A stretch of 64,000 nt of DNA from Gemmatimonadota bacterium (GTDB taxonomy: Bacteria; Gemmatimonadota; Gemmatimonadetes; Longimicrobiales; Gaopeijiaceae): positions 1 through 64,000 of the forward strand of contig JAPOYJ010000058.1 in the NCBI GenBank assembly GCA_026706635.1, written 5' to 3'. The notes below the pieces were generated by a model. The model saw only the letters and a program-made list of their open reading frames with translations, was not told where the DNA came from and did not search any database. Positions 45,501 to 52,764 of the stretch are shown here, one piece after another. The position numbers were made by a program, and so were the translations under genes. Every line of letters starts with the position of its first letter. The first letter of the stretch is position 1.

Positions 45501-45891
45501 TGACCGCGACTCCGGGGCACCGTGCCACCTAACCCGCTTCGGGCCCGTCGTCCTCTTCGCCCAGGGCTGGATCGACCGCATCGCGCATAGGGAGGATCCG
45601 GGCTCGAGCCGCACCCTCGGGTGGGACACGCCGTCCGGCTGCTCCTCCGCCGGGGACTACCTCTCCGCCCGGTCGATCGGGCACACCGGCTTCACCGGGA
45701 CCTCCCTCTGGATCGACCCTGAGCAGGATCTGGCGGTCGTGCTCCTGACCAACCGCGTCAACCCGTCGCGCGAGAACCGCCGCCACATCGAGCTCCGCCG
45801 CGAGGTGCACGACCGGGTCGCCCGCGCGATCGTGGACACCCCACCTCGTGTCAGAGAGGGGGCACAGGAGGATGATACATGTAAACGATAG
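42556..45891 (+). CDS. GH3 beta-N-acetylhexosaminidase fused to a class C beta-lactamase-like serine hydrolase
   Basis: 1111 residues (a later ATG at 42610 is also possible). Signal region ends AFACASLLLAAC. GH3 domain about 40-620: AKHFPGHGDTRTDSH and LFTDALRMGAI. Serine-hydrolase domain about 720-1095: LASLTKVVGTT (SxxK near 783), TRYSDIGPM (Tyr near 872) and HTGFTGTSLWID (in place of KTG). The first half should cleave GlcNAc from muropeptides; the second may act as a peptidase, esterase or penicillin-binding-type hydrolase. GH3-beta-lactamase fusions are known in other phyla. The stop lies inside paired-dyad copy D. Confidence 0.88.
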   Translation: MGTPWKGRARHGHPSSRAMPQTAFACASLLLAACAGGRMGAGTGLSGDDASRWVEETLSSLTLREAVAQLVFPWISGGYAAESDPELKELLAWVEEGLGGVLISIGVPDAYAAKLNRLQARASVPLLVASDFENGGPGMRINHSYAIPSLLPQGGGTSFPPTMAFGAAGDEELAFEYGRVTATEARAVGVHWLLAPVLDVNSNPENPVINTRSFGEHPETVGRLGAAFIRGAQAGGALVTAKHFPGHGDTRTDSHIELPVVAADRERLDRVELVPFRMAVEAGVDAVMTAHVAVPEVLGDERPATMSPVFMDELLRGEMGFGGILFTDALRMGAITDGYGAGEAAVLALEAGSDVLLAPDGVHTAIDAVVAAVGSGRLSRSRIDRSVRRLLEAKARLGLHRGALVDPARVAAVVGAAPHRDAAARAAEASVTLVRDSLRALPLRASASVLSVTYARSRDLLAGRTFDAALRSHLPSRTASGGSRAASFAGARIGPETAWPVYDSLLHLARGFDAVIVSAYVPPVSGSGTIGLPPAPRAFVERLRRLGRGAEAAIGAAPAMAGPSVVLISFGSPYLISALPGVDTYLVAWGGREVSQLAAARAVAGAAGVRGRLPISIPPLYERGAGLDREAVARARAGDEPGDRPDPLREAGFLPGGEDGAGADTLDRATGGPGRWRGTAEIPLCGEDEIPGGAATLADHFCRIGHAVVSPREADARQLGMSPDSLDALDEHIVGALADSAASGAALAIIRRGRLARLRAYGRLDWDPAAPPVTPASLFDLASLTKVVGTTSAVVILAQRGLLELDDPVAEHLPWWEGGDPAKARVTTGDLLYHRAGLPSYRPFFLEAEGRVEYTDAIGALPLAHPPGEHTRYSDIGPMVVAFVVEAVSGMAFDDFLEAEIWRPLGMGDTGFLPDSSLWDRVATTELDEGFRGMHVHGVPHDENAYAIGGVAGHAGLFGSARDLAVFAQTILDRGVAAPCTPDRDSGAPCHLTRFGPVVLFAQGWIDRIAHREDPGSSRTLGWDTPSGCSSAGDYLSARSIGHTGFTGTSLWIDPEQDLAVVLLTNRVNPSRENRRHIELRREVHDRVARAIVDTPPRVREGAQEDDTCKR

Positions 45892-45917
45892 TTTACAATA
45901 TGTAAATCGTAGGTTAC
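45881..45917 (+). promoter_or_regulatory. Paired-dyad operator-like element, copy D (symporter promoter)
   Basis: GTAAACGATAGTTTAC (near-perfect), spacer AATAT, GTAAATCGTAGGTTAC. Centres are 21 bp apart; TTTACAATATGTAA at the junction provides TACAAT. The element overlaps the last codons of the GH3-beta-lactamase gene and precedes the symporter ATG by 47 bp. Confidence 0.72.
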
Positions 45918-45964
45918 AATTCTGGACAATTCCGCACGTTTCTCCGCCACCGAGTATCTGAGCA

Positions 45965-47440
45965 ATGAGTATTGGAGCAGGTCTGGATCTGTGGGTGCTC
46001 GTCCTCTACATGGCGGGGGTCGTCGGGTGGGGCGCGTGGCTGGGGAGGGGGAACCGGGGCGGGGCGGACTACTTCCTGGGCGGCCGGAACCTCCCCTGGT
46101 GGGCTGTCATGCTCTCGGTGGTGGCGACCGAGACGAGCACGCTGACGCTCCTCTCGGTCCCAGGGGTCGCCTATCTCGGCACGCTCGCCTTCCTTCAGCT
46201 CGCCTTCGGCTACCTGGCGGGGAGGGCGGTCGTGGGGTGGGTCCTCCTGCCGGCCTACTACCGGGGCGAGCTCTCCACAGCGTACGAGCTCCTGGGGGAC
46301 CGCTTCGGAGCGGGGGCGAGGAGGTCGGCCTCGGGCGTCTTCATGGTCACGCGGCTACTCGCAGACTCCGTCCGGCTCTTCGCGACTGCGATCCCGCTGG
46401 CGCTCGTCACCGGGTGGTCTTACCCGGCCTCGATCCTCGTCATCGGCGCGGCCACCCTCCTCTACACCTACTACGGGGGGATCCGCGCGGTGGTGTGGGT
46501 GGATGTGCTTCAGATGGCGCTCTACGTCGCGGGCGGCCTGGTCGCGCTCCTCCTCCTCCACCTCGCGATCGACGGGGGCTGGCCCACGATCCTGGGGTCG
46601 GCCGGGGCTGCGGGCAAGCTGCAGGTGCTGGACTTTCGACCCTCCGTCTCGGTCGCATACACCTTCTGGGCCGGGCTCATAGGGGGCGGCTTCCTCTCGA
46701 TGGCGTCGCACGGGACCGACCAGCTGATCGTGCAGCGGCTGCTGGCGTGCCGTGATCTGCGTGGCGCGCGCCGTACGCTGATCGGGAGCGGGGTGGCGGT
46801 GGCGGTCCAGTTCGCCCTCTTCCTCCTGGTGGGACTCGGACTCTGGGCCTTCTACGAGGGACGCGCCTTCGATGCCTCGGACGAGATCTTCGCGCGCTTC
46901 ATCGTCGACGAAATGCCGACCGGGGTGCGCGGCCTCCTGATCGCAGCGGTCTTCGCGGCGGCGATGTCGTCGCTGTCGTCCTCTATCAACTCGCTCGCCT
47001 CGGCGACCACCTACGACTTCTGGGGGCCGCTGAGGCGCCGCGTCGGCGGGGGCGGGGACGGGGAGCTGATGGTGGCCGGCAAGCTCTTCACCCTGCTCTG
47101 GGCCGGGCTGCTGATAGTCGGGGCGATCGTCTTCATCCCGCTCTCGCGCGGCTCGACGGCGGTCGAGGTGGCGCTCTCGGCGGCGTCGATGGCGTACGGC
47201 GGCCTCCTCGGCGCATTCGCGCTCGGGGTGCTGACGAGGCGAACGGGCCAGGGCGGCGCGGTGGTCGGAATGCTGGCGGGGGTGGGCGCGGTGGCGGCCA
47301 TCTGGGCGACGAGCCGCGATGTCGTCGCCTGGCCCTGGTTCGTGGCGATCGGCCTCGGCGTGACGGTGGTCGTCGGGCTGGCCTTCCCGGCTGGCGGCGG
47401 CGGTCGTGGTCGCACGGTGGAGCGGAGTCGCGGAGGCTGA
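45965..47440 (+). CDS. Sodium:solute symporter (SSS family)
   Basis: A 491-residue protein with about 13 transmembrane segments. Family marks: ADYFLGGRNLPWWAVMLSVV, ATETSTLTLLSVPGVAYLG, TYYGGIRAVVWVDVLQM, MSSLSSSINSLASATTYDFW. SSS carriers import small organic solutes with sodium. Between hexosaminidases and a BadF-type sugar kinase, the probable cargo is MurNAc, GlcNAc or anhydro-MurNAc. The kinase start follows the stop by one base, so they share a transcript. Confidence 0.9.
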   Translation: MSIGAGLDLWVLVLYMAGVVGWGAWLGRGNRGGADYFLGGRNLPWWAVMLSVVATETSTLTLLSVPGVAYLGTLAFLQLAFGYLAGRAVVGWVLLPAYYRGELSTAYELLGDRFGAGARRSASGVFMVTRLLADSVRLFATAIPLALVTGWSYPASILVIGAATLLYTYYGGIRAVVWVDVLQMALYVAGGLVALLLLHLAIDGGWPTILGSAGAAGKLQVLDFRPSVSVAYTFWAGLIGGGFLSMASHGTDQLIVQRLLACRDLRGARRTLIGSGVAVAVQFALFLLVGLGLWAFYEGRAFDASDEIFARFIVDEMPTGVRGLLIAAVFAAAMSSLSSSINSLASATTYDFWGPLRRRVGGGGDGELMVAGKLFTLLWAGLLIVGAIVFIPLSRGSTAVEVALSAASMAYGGLLGAFALGVLTRRTGQGGAVVGMLAGVGAVAAIWATSRDVVAWPWFVAIGLGVTVVVGLAFPAGGGGRGRTVERSRGG

Positions 47441-47441
47441 G

Positions 47442-48377
47442 GTGGAGGGGGAGAGGCACTTCGTCGGGGTCGACGGAGGGGGGACCCGCTCCCGGGCGGT
47501 GGTGGGAGACGCCGAGGGGCGCGAGCTGGGCCGAGCGGAGGGCGGGCCGGGGCTGATCCTCGCGTCGGACCCCGGGGTGGCCGTCAGGAGCGTCGCCGAG
47601 GTCGTCCGGGAGGCGGCAGCGGAGGCGCGGGTGTCCCTGCCCCTCGAGGCGCTCTGGGCGGGGCTGGCGGGCGCGGGGAACGAGCGGGCGCGCGCTCGGG
47701 CCGAGGCGGGGCTGGCGGAGTCCGGGGTCGCACGGCGGGTGACGGTGGGATCCGATGTGACGGCTGCGCATGCGGCGGCCTTCGGCGACGGTCCGGGGGT
47801 GGTGCTCGTGGCGGGGACCGGGTGTGCGCTTCGTGCCGTCGAGCCCGGTGGACGGACGATCCGCGTCGGGGGCTGGGGGGCGCTCCTGGGCGACGAATTC
47901 GGCGGCTACGGGATCGCGCTGGCGGCTCTCCGCGCGGTGCTCGGAGCAGCCGACGGCCGCGAGGCGCCGACGGCGCTGGCCGACCTCTTCGGAGAGGCGG
48001 CCGGGTGCTCGGACGCCCATTCCCTGGCTGCGTGGGGGGAGCGCGCGGCCAAGCACGAGATCGCGGCCTTGGCGGGAAGGGTCGGCAGGTTGGGTCTCGG
48101 GGGCGACCTGGTCGCCGCCAAGGTCGTGGCGGCGGCGCTTGAGGAGGTGCGCTCGCATCTGGCGGCCGCGCTGGCGAGGACATCCGGGTGGACGTCACCT
48201 CTGCCGGTCGCCCTGGTCGGGGGGCTGATCCGACCCGGAGGCCCCCTTCGCGAAGCGGTGGCGCAGGCGGTCGAGGAGATGGGGTGCGCAGTGCACCCGG
48301 GCGAGGTCGTCCCCGAGCGGGGGGCGCTCCTCTTGGCGCGTGGCACCCTGGGCGGGTATGGCCAAGAATCACCGTAG
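47442..48377 (+). CDS. BadF/BadG-type sugar kinase (GlcNAc/MurNAc kinase-like)
   Basis: 311 residues from the GTG at 47442, preceded by a GGAGG ribosome site. ASKHA-fold marks: VGVDGGGTRSRAVVGDA (phosphate 1), AGLAGAGNERARARA, VTVGSDVTAAHAAAF, VVLVAGTGCALRAV, GGWGALLGDEFGGYGIALA. In this locus it most likely phosphorylates an amino sugar taken up by the adjacent symporter. GlcNAc and MurNAc cannot be told apart by eye. Its 3' half and downstream sequence have a decayed duplicate at 55.2-56.3 kb. Confidence 0.84.
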   Translation: MEGERHFVGVDGGGTRSRAVVGDAEGRELGRAEGGPGLILASDPGVAVRSVAEVVREAAAEARVSLPLEALWAGLAGAGNERARARAEAGLAESGVARRVTVGSDVTAAHAAAFGDGPGVVLVAGTGCALRAVEPGGRTIRVGGWGALLGDEFGGYGIALAALRAVLGAADGREAPTALADLFGEAAGCSDAHSLAAWGERAAKHEIAALAGRVGRLGLGGDLVAAKVVAAALEEVRSHLAAALARTSGWTSPLPVALVGGLIRPGGPLREAVAQAVEEMGCAVHPGEVVPERGALLLARGTLGGYGQESP

Positions 48378-48504
48378 TTGCGGCTTCGCGGAAGCTCCTG
48401 ACTCACGGTAGGTTTCGGTCATGGGCAGGTTCTGCGAACCACTGACCGGACCTCGAACGACCCCGAAGATCATCCTGACGAATCACACTGGCAGAAGGTC
48501 ACTC

Positions 48505-48792
48505 ATGAGCCGATTCTCCGAACCCCTCGCCCTCGTGCCGATCGACGATCCTGTCGGTCTCGCATGGGCCGAGTACACCTACAACGGCAACCCTCAGCCA
48601 CTCATCGATCTCGGCATCCTCTCGCCTGATGAGCCTGGGGAGGAGAAAGAGGAGGTAGACGCTGCCGAAGTGGAGGCCGCCAAGCCGAGCGATACCGCCG
48701 AGACGGTGAAGGCCGTCAAGCCAGAGATCACTCCCAGCACCTCCGCGCTCAGCGCCGCTCGCAAGCTTCATAGCCATAGGGGTACGAAATGA
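48505..48792 (+). CDS. Novel small protein A (cassette copy 1)
   Basis: 95 residues, starting at ATG 48505 after an AGAAGG ribosome site. The amino-terminal half is distinctive (MSRFSEPLALVPIDDPVGLA, ending in YNGNPQPLIDLGIL), followed by an acidic, Ala/Lys/Glu-rich tail. An in-frame ATG 84 bp upstream opens with a similar phrase (MGRFCEPL), so the 5' end carries a small internal duplication. The duplicate at 55888 preserves the downstream start but not that upstream frame. No family recognised. Its TGA overlaps the start of small protein B (ATGA), implying a coupled pair. Confidence 0.65.
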   Translation: MSRFSEPLALVPIDDPVGLAWAEYTYNGNPQPLIDLGILSPDEPGEEKEEVDAAEVEAAKPSDTAETVKAVKPEITPSTSALSAARKLHSHRGTK

Positions 48793-48992
48793 TCATCAGA
48801 GATCCCGTATGGGTAGGGAAGTACAGGATCCCCAACGATCCTGTGATGGGACTCATGATATCCAAGGATCTGACCAAGAAGGAGGCTGTCGCTCGCGCAC
48901 TGAGAGACGGTCTTCTGACCAAGAAGGAGGCCGACGCTCGACTCCAGGGTGTTTCATGGTCAGAAATACTCCGCCTGCGAGGCATCTCCTAA
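48789..48992 (+). CDS. Novel small protein B (cassette copy 1)
   Basis: 67 residues, coupled to protein A by a 4-bp overlap. Sequence features: MIIRDPVWVGKYRIPNDPVM at the amino-terminus, then two related helical units, DLTKKEAVARALRDG and LLTKKEADARLQG, and a short basic end. No known family recognised. The duplicate at 56161 keeps the first 40 residues. A role as partner or regulator of protein A is inference. Confidence 0.62.
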   Translation: MIIRDPVWVGKYRIPNDPVMGLMISKDLTKKEAVARALRDGLLTKKEADARLQGVSWSEILRLRGIS

Positions 48993-49104
48993 TACAGACT
49001 TTGACTGACACTTCTCCTTCGCTGGCGAGGAGCAGATGACGTACCCACGGTCTCTTGCCGCCCGTGCCCTTCTTTGGGGGCTGCTTGATCGAGAGGCGGT
49101 GGCC

Positions 49105-49137
49105 ATAGTATCACTGGCCGACATTGGATGATACTAT
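49105..49137. promoter_or_regulatory. ATAGTATCA palindrome, copy 1
   Basis: Perfect 9-bp arms ATAGTATCA/TGATACTAT separated by 15 bp containing CGACAT, 49 bp before the phosphodiesterase ATG. A second copy is at 51505. Likely operator or promoter. The 194 bp from 48993 to 49186 hold no gene. Confidence 0.6.
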
Positions 49138-49186
49138 ATTTCCTGCAACGGCGCGCAGCCACGAAACAGAAGGAGGAGGAGGGGGA

Positions 49187-50050
49187 ATGAACATGAACAC
49201 CATCAGGGTAGTGTCCTGGAACATGGCTCATAGGAAGCAACCGTGGCACGAGCTTGCGGCCATGAAAGACGTCGACGTGGCGCTCCTGCAGGAGACGTGC
49301 AGACCGCCCGACTGCCTTCCCTCTCATGTTGAGCCGGAAACCGCATACCTCTGGGCTCCGTGGGGGAAGCACTACGACCGCTGGCCGATGGTGGTGAAGC
49401 TCTCCGACCGCGTCAAGATGGAGCGATTCGAGCGTGTCTTCCCGTTCGGTTCCGTTGGCCCCCATGAGATGGCCGTCAGCGGTATCGGCACGATCGCGAT
49501 CGCAAGGATCACCCCGTCAGGGGGCAAGCCGAAGCCGTTTCTGGCGGTTTCGATGTACGCACGGTGGATCATGCCGCAGCAGTCGGTCGAGACGAATTTC
49601 AGGGTAGGGATGGCGGATATCGCTGCGCACCGGATTATCTCCGACCTATCCATGTTCATCGGCGCTGAGGACCCTGGGACACATCGGATCCTCGCGGCGG
49701 GGGATCTCAACATGTGGTACGGCACCGACGATGTTCCGGCCTGCTCGCTGATCGCGCGCGACCGGACCGTATGGGATCGTATGCGCGCCCTGGGCCTGGA
49801 ATTCCTGGGCCCGCAGTACCCGGACGGCAGAAAGGCAGATCCAGTGCCGGGTGCCTCGGAGACTCGGAACGTCGTCACCTATCACACTACGGGACAAACG
49901 CCCGAAACAGCCAACAAGCAGGTCGACTACGTCTTCGCCTCCAAAGGCTTCCACAAGGCCGTCAGCGTCCGCACCCTGAACGGAGTCGACGAGTGGGGAT
50001 CAAGCGACCACTGCAGGCTACTGATCGAAATATCGAACGGTCCCCACTAG
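49187..50050 (+). CDS. Endonuclease/exonuclease/phosphatase (EEP) family protein
   Basis: 287 residues from the ATG at 49187, which has a strong GGAGGAGGGGGA ribosome site; an upstream ATG at 49124 lies inside the palindrome and is unlikely. EEP motifs: VVSWNMAHRK, VALLQETCR (metal Glu), ILAAGDLNMWYG, and WGSSDHCRLLIE (catalytic Asp-His). EEP enzymes cleave phosphodiester bonds in DNA, RNA or lipids. Setting beside an ATPase and restriction-like genes suggests a nucleic-acid role, perhaps defence. No signal peptide. Confidence 0.82.
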   Translation: MNMNTIRVVSWNMAHRKQPWHELAAMKDVDVALLQETCRPPDCLPSHVEPETAYLWAPWGKHYDRWPMVVKLSDRVKMERFERVFPFGSVGPHEMAVSGIGTIAIARITPSGGKPKPFLAVSMYARWIMPQQSVETNFRVGMADIAAHRIISDLSMFIGAEDPGTHRILAAGDLNMWYGTDDVPACSLIARDRTVWDRMRALGLEFLGPQYPDGRKADPVPGASETRNVVTYHTTGQTPETANKQVDYVFASKGFHKAVSVRTLNGVDEWGSSDHCRLLIEISNGPH

Positions 50051-50243
50051 ACCGGAGGGCAAGATCGCGTCCGCGCCGCCCGGAAGCCCCGAGATTCGCC
50101 GGAAGGACCGGCAGGGAAGCCGCTCATTCGGGAGGGCTGGAGACGCTGGATCGAGTGGCTGAGGCGCTGCGCGGGCAGCCCACCGATCCATCGTCATACC
50201 TGCCTCCGGGTATGGAGTTGTGACGAGAATCAGGCCGAAAATC

Positions 50244-50278
50244 CTTGCAAATCGTAGTCATACCTATCATTTTGCAAG
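50244..50278 (+). promoter_or_regulatory. CTTGCAAA inverted repeat at the ATPase start
   Basis: Perfect 8-bp arms CTTGCAAA (50244) and TTTGCAAG (50271) separated by 19 bp end 1 bp before the ATPase ATG at 50280. The position suggests autoregulation or a short-leader promoter. Confidence 0.55.
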
Positions 50279-50279
50279 A

Positions 50280-51470
50280 ATGATCCCGCGACGAGTCCTA
50301 GATTCCGTCCGCCGTGCGCTGGCCCGCCAAGCCGCCACGGCGCTGCTCGGTCCGCGCCAGGTGGGCAAGACGACGCTCGCCCGGGAGATCGCTCGCACGA
50401 CCAGATCGCTCTATCTGGATCTTCAGTCGAGGGCCGACAGGAACCGGCTTACTGACCCCCGTCTCTTCCTGCGCAGCTACGAGGACCGCCTTGTGATCCT
50501 CGACGAGATCCACCGGGTCCCCGAGCTCTTCCCCGAACTCCGCGGGCTGATCGACGAGGGGCGGCAGCGCGGTCGGCGGACCGGGCGCTTCCTCATCCTC
50601 GGATCGGCTTCGGTGGACCTGTTGAAGCAGGCGGGCGAGAGCCTGGCGGGGCGCATCGAGTTCGTTTCCCTCAATCCGCTCGACGTGCTCGAGGCCGCCC
50701 CGGACGATCCGGCGATGACTTCCCTATGGGTCCGCGGCGGGTTCCCGGACAGCTTCCTCGCCCAAAGCGACGAGGATAGCCTCGCCTACCGGCAGAACTT
50801 CATCCGCACCTACCTGGAGCGCGACCTGGCGGAGTTCATCCAGATGCGGATCCCTTCGGAGACCCTCGCACGGCTCTGGACGATGCTGGCCCACGACCAG
50901 GGGGGTATGCTGACGATCGCCAAGCTGGCCAGGAGCCTCGCGATCAGCGCTCCGGCGGTGACGCGGTACGTCGACGTGCTCGCGGGTCTGCTGCTGGTTC
51001 GGCGGCTTCCACCCTTCGCTGCCAACGTCCGCAAGCGACTCGTGAAGTCGCCCAAGGTCTACATCCGCGGCAGCGGACTCCTGCACGCCCTCCTCGACAT
51101 CGAGAGCTTCCACGCACTGGCCGGTCACTCCGTCGTAGGCGCGAGCTGGGAGGGATTCGTGATCGAGAATCTGCTGGCGGCGGCGCATCCGCTGGCACGG
51201 GCCAGCTTCTACCGGACGGCTGCGGGAGCGGAGATCGACCTGGTTCTCGAGGTGCCAAGATTCCGTCGGCCGTTGGCCATCGAGATCAGGCGCGGCCTCT
51301 CTCCGAGCCTCGGCAAGGGGTTTCGCAGCGCGTACGCGGACCTCGCCCCGGAACGTGCCTTCGTGGTCTACGCCGGCAGCGAACGCTATCCGGTGGCGGA
51401 ATCGGTCGAGGTGATCGGGTTGCCCGAAATGGCGAGGATGCTGGCGGATCCCGCGGCTCTGAGGTCGTGA
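50280..51470 (+). CDS. AAA_14/DUF4143 ATPase (paralogue 3)
   Basis: 396 residues. Walker A GPRQVGKTTLAREIA, Walker B LVILDEIHRVPEL, FLILGSASVDLLKQAGESLA (sensor region), winged-helix-like MLTIAKLARSLAISAPAVTR, and a nuclease-like tail (TAAGAEIDLVLEVPRF, PLAIEIRRG). Family roles are unproven. A decayed copy with a large internal deletion lies at 59293-59719. The preceding 229 bp include a short frame ending LETLDRVAEALRGQ...GMEL, perhaps the tail of a lost gene. Confidence 0.87.
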   Translation: MIPRRVLDSVRRALARQAATALLGPRQVGKTTLAREIARTTRSLYLDLQSRADRNRLTDPRLFLRSYEDRLVILDEIHRVPELFPELRGLIDEGRQRGRRTGRFLILGSASVDLLKQAGESLAGRIEFVSLNPLDVLEAAPDDPAMTSLWVRGGFPDSFLAQSDEDSLAYRQNFIRTYLERDLAEFIQMRIPSETLARLWTMLAHDQGGMLTIAKLARSLAISAPAVTRYVDVLAGLLLVRRLPPFAANVRKRLVKSPKVYIRGSGLLHALLDIESFHALAGHSVVGASWEGFVIENLLAAAHPLARASFYRTAAGAEIDLVLEVPRFRRPLAIEIRRGLSPSLGKGFRSAYADLAPERAFVVYAGSERYPVAESVEVIGLPEMARMLADPAALRS

Positions 51471-51504
51471 CGGGCAGCGGGAGCGCCTCCGGGGGAGCGT
51501 CATA

Positions 51505-51535
51505 TAGTATCACTCTACGACATCTGGTGATACTA
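51505..51535. promoter_or_regulatory. TAGTATCAC palindrome, copy 2
   Basis: TAGTATCAC and GTGATACTA (perfect arms) separated by 13 bp with CGACAT, matching copy 1 at 49105, including TTCC just beyond. It lies 34 bp after the ATPase stop and precedes an ATG at 51542 that opens no recognisable gene. The rest of the 247-bp gap to the nuclease gene shows nothing else. Confidence 0.6.
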
Positions 51536-51717
51536 CCTTCCATGATCGCCTACGGCGGCCCTCCTAGCCCGAAGAGGGATCGGCGGAACAAGACTGATGC
51601 GGCTTCCGACGGGGTAGCTGGAAGTGCTTCGTCCGGGTCTCTGGATCAACCTCGATCCTCCCTTCCTGCTCAATGGACTCTAGCTGCCTGGGGGCGGGTT
51701 GGGCGGGCACCGAGCCC

Positions 51718-52764
51718 TCAGGTAGAGCGGCGTCCAAGCATCGTGCATTCCGCGAGACGATCGATCTGGGAGAATGTGAAGACCTTCCCCCTGGTGGCGA
51801 TCAGGAGGTCTTTCATGTCGGCCTTCCGCACTGCAAACCCTCTGCCCGCGATGCACGCGATGACCTCGAATCCCGGCCGGTGTCGGTGTTCAAGGTTATC
51901 GCGGATAGCGGCGAGCCGGAGAACTCGTGCCACCTTGTCTCTCGCCGTCCCGTCGTCATTGGTCATCTTGGCTTCAATGACTCCCAAGGGCGAGCGCGGA
52001 TCCGGGCAGAAGAAGTCGGGATTCTGTTCCCAGCCGGGCATCGATTCGCCCCGGCGCGACCGGTGGTATGGCACGTTGGCTGAAGACAGGTGGTCCTCGA
52101 TTCGATCCTCGAGCATGTCACCGACGAGTTCGCTCACGGAGTCGCGATGGGAGGCGAACGGCCGGCCAAGCAGCCGCTCATACAGGAGGGCTTCATAACG
52201 GACACCCTGGCTGGCCACCTGCTTCAGGGATTCGAGGCCACGGGCCGTGTCCACCTTGTCCAGCCGATGCACTTCCGTCTCGCTCGCCCGCAAAGCGCCT
52301 TCTCGGAGCATCCCGCACGCGACCGAGACCATTGCGCGGATTCTGGTCGCCTGGATCGGGGTGTGTCCAACCTTCCTGGCGGGGTCCATGCGTATGGACC
52401 GCTCCAGATTCCTTGCGAACCCCTGGTCTATCCTCTCGCCGGTCTGCGTTGTGGTCACGCTGGCCCACTCCGGTGGGGATAGTCCCAGCATCGTCCGGAG
52501 CACAATCAGTGCCATCGGCTCTCGCAGAACCGCGCGCAGCACCGCGTCTTCGTCCAGACTCTCGAAGCGCACCGTAGCTTCGGCAAGAGCGTCGTATCCC
52601 CGGACGAAGGCCTGGCGGGAGACATAGCCCGGACCTCGAGGGAGAACGAGAAAGCTCGTGAGAGGATCGCTCGTCAGCGCCTCGAAGACCTGCTTCACAT
52701 AGTAGTCGATACGGTCCGCAAGTTCTGGAAATGACGCCTCGAATGGGAACCGCTTGCCCGTCAC
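51718..52764 (-). CDS. PD-(D/E)XK restriction-like endonuclease paired with the DUF1156 methylase
   Basis: 348 residues from a GTG at 52764 that overlaps the methylase stop (GTGA). The C-terminal third has NPDFFCPDPRSPLGVIEAKM, a D...ExK nuclease core. The N-terminal part is helical (FPELADRIDYYVKQVFEALT). An upstream in-frame ATG (52929) would overlap the methylase by 170 bp in a frame without coding character. Tight coupling to a methyltransferase suggests a restriction-modification or similar defence pair. Target site is unknown. Confidence 0.75.
   Translation of the reverse strand: MTGKRFPFEASFPELADRIDYYVKQVFEALTSDPLTSFLVLPRGPGYVSRQAFVRGYDALAEATVRFESLDEDAVLRAVLREPMALIVLRTMLGLSPPEWASVTTTQTGERIDQGFARNLERSIRMDPARKVGHTPIQATRIRAMVSVACGMLREGALRASETEVHRLDKVDTARGLESLKQVASQGVRYEALLYERLLGRPFASHRDSVSELVGDMLEDRIEDHLSSANVPYHRSRRGESMPGWEQNPDFFCPDPRSPLGVIEAKMTNDDGTARDKVARVLRLAAIRDNLEHRHRPGFEVIACIAGRGFAVRKADMKDLLIATRGKVFTFSQIDRLAECTMLGRRST

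Noticed and set aside
50110-50222. Short frame ending LETLDRVAEALRGQ...GMEL before the third ATPase
   Set aside because: Looks like the tail of a lost gene but has no start or family.
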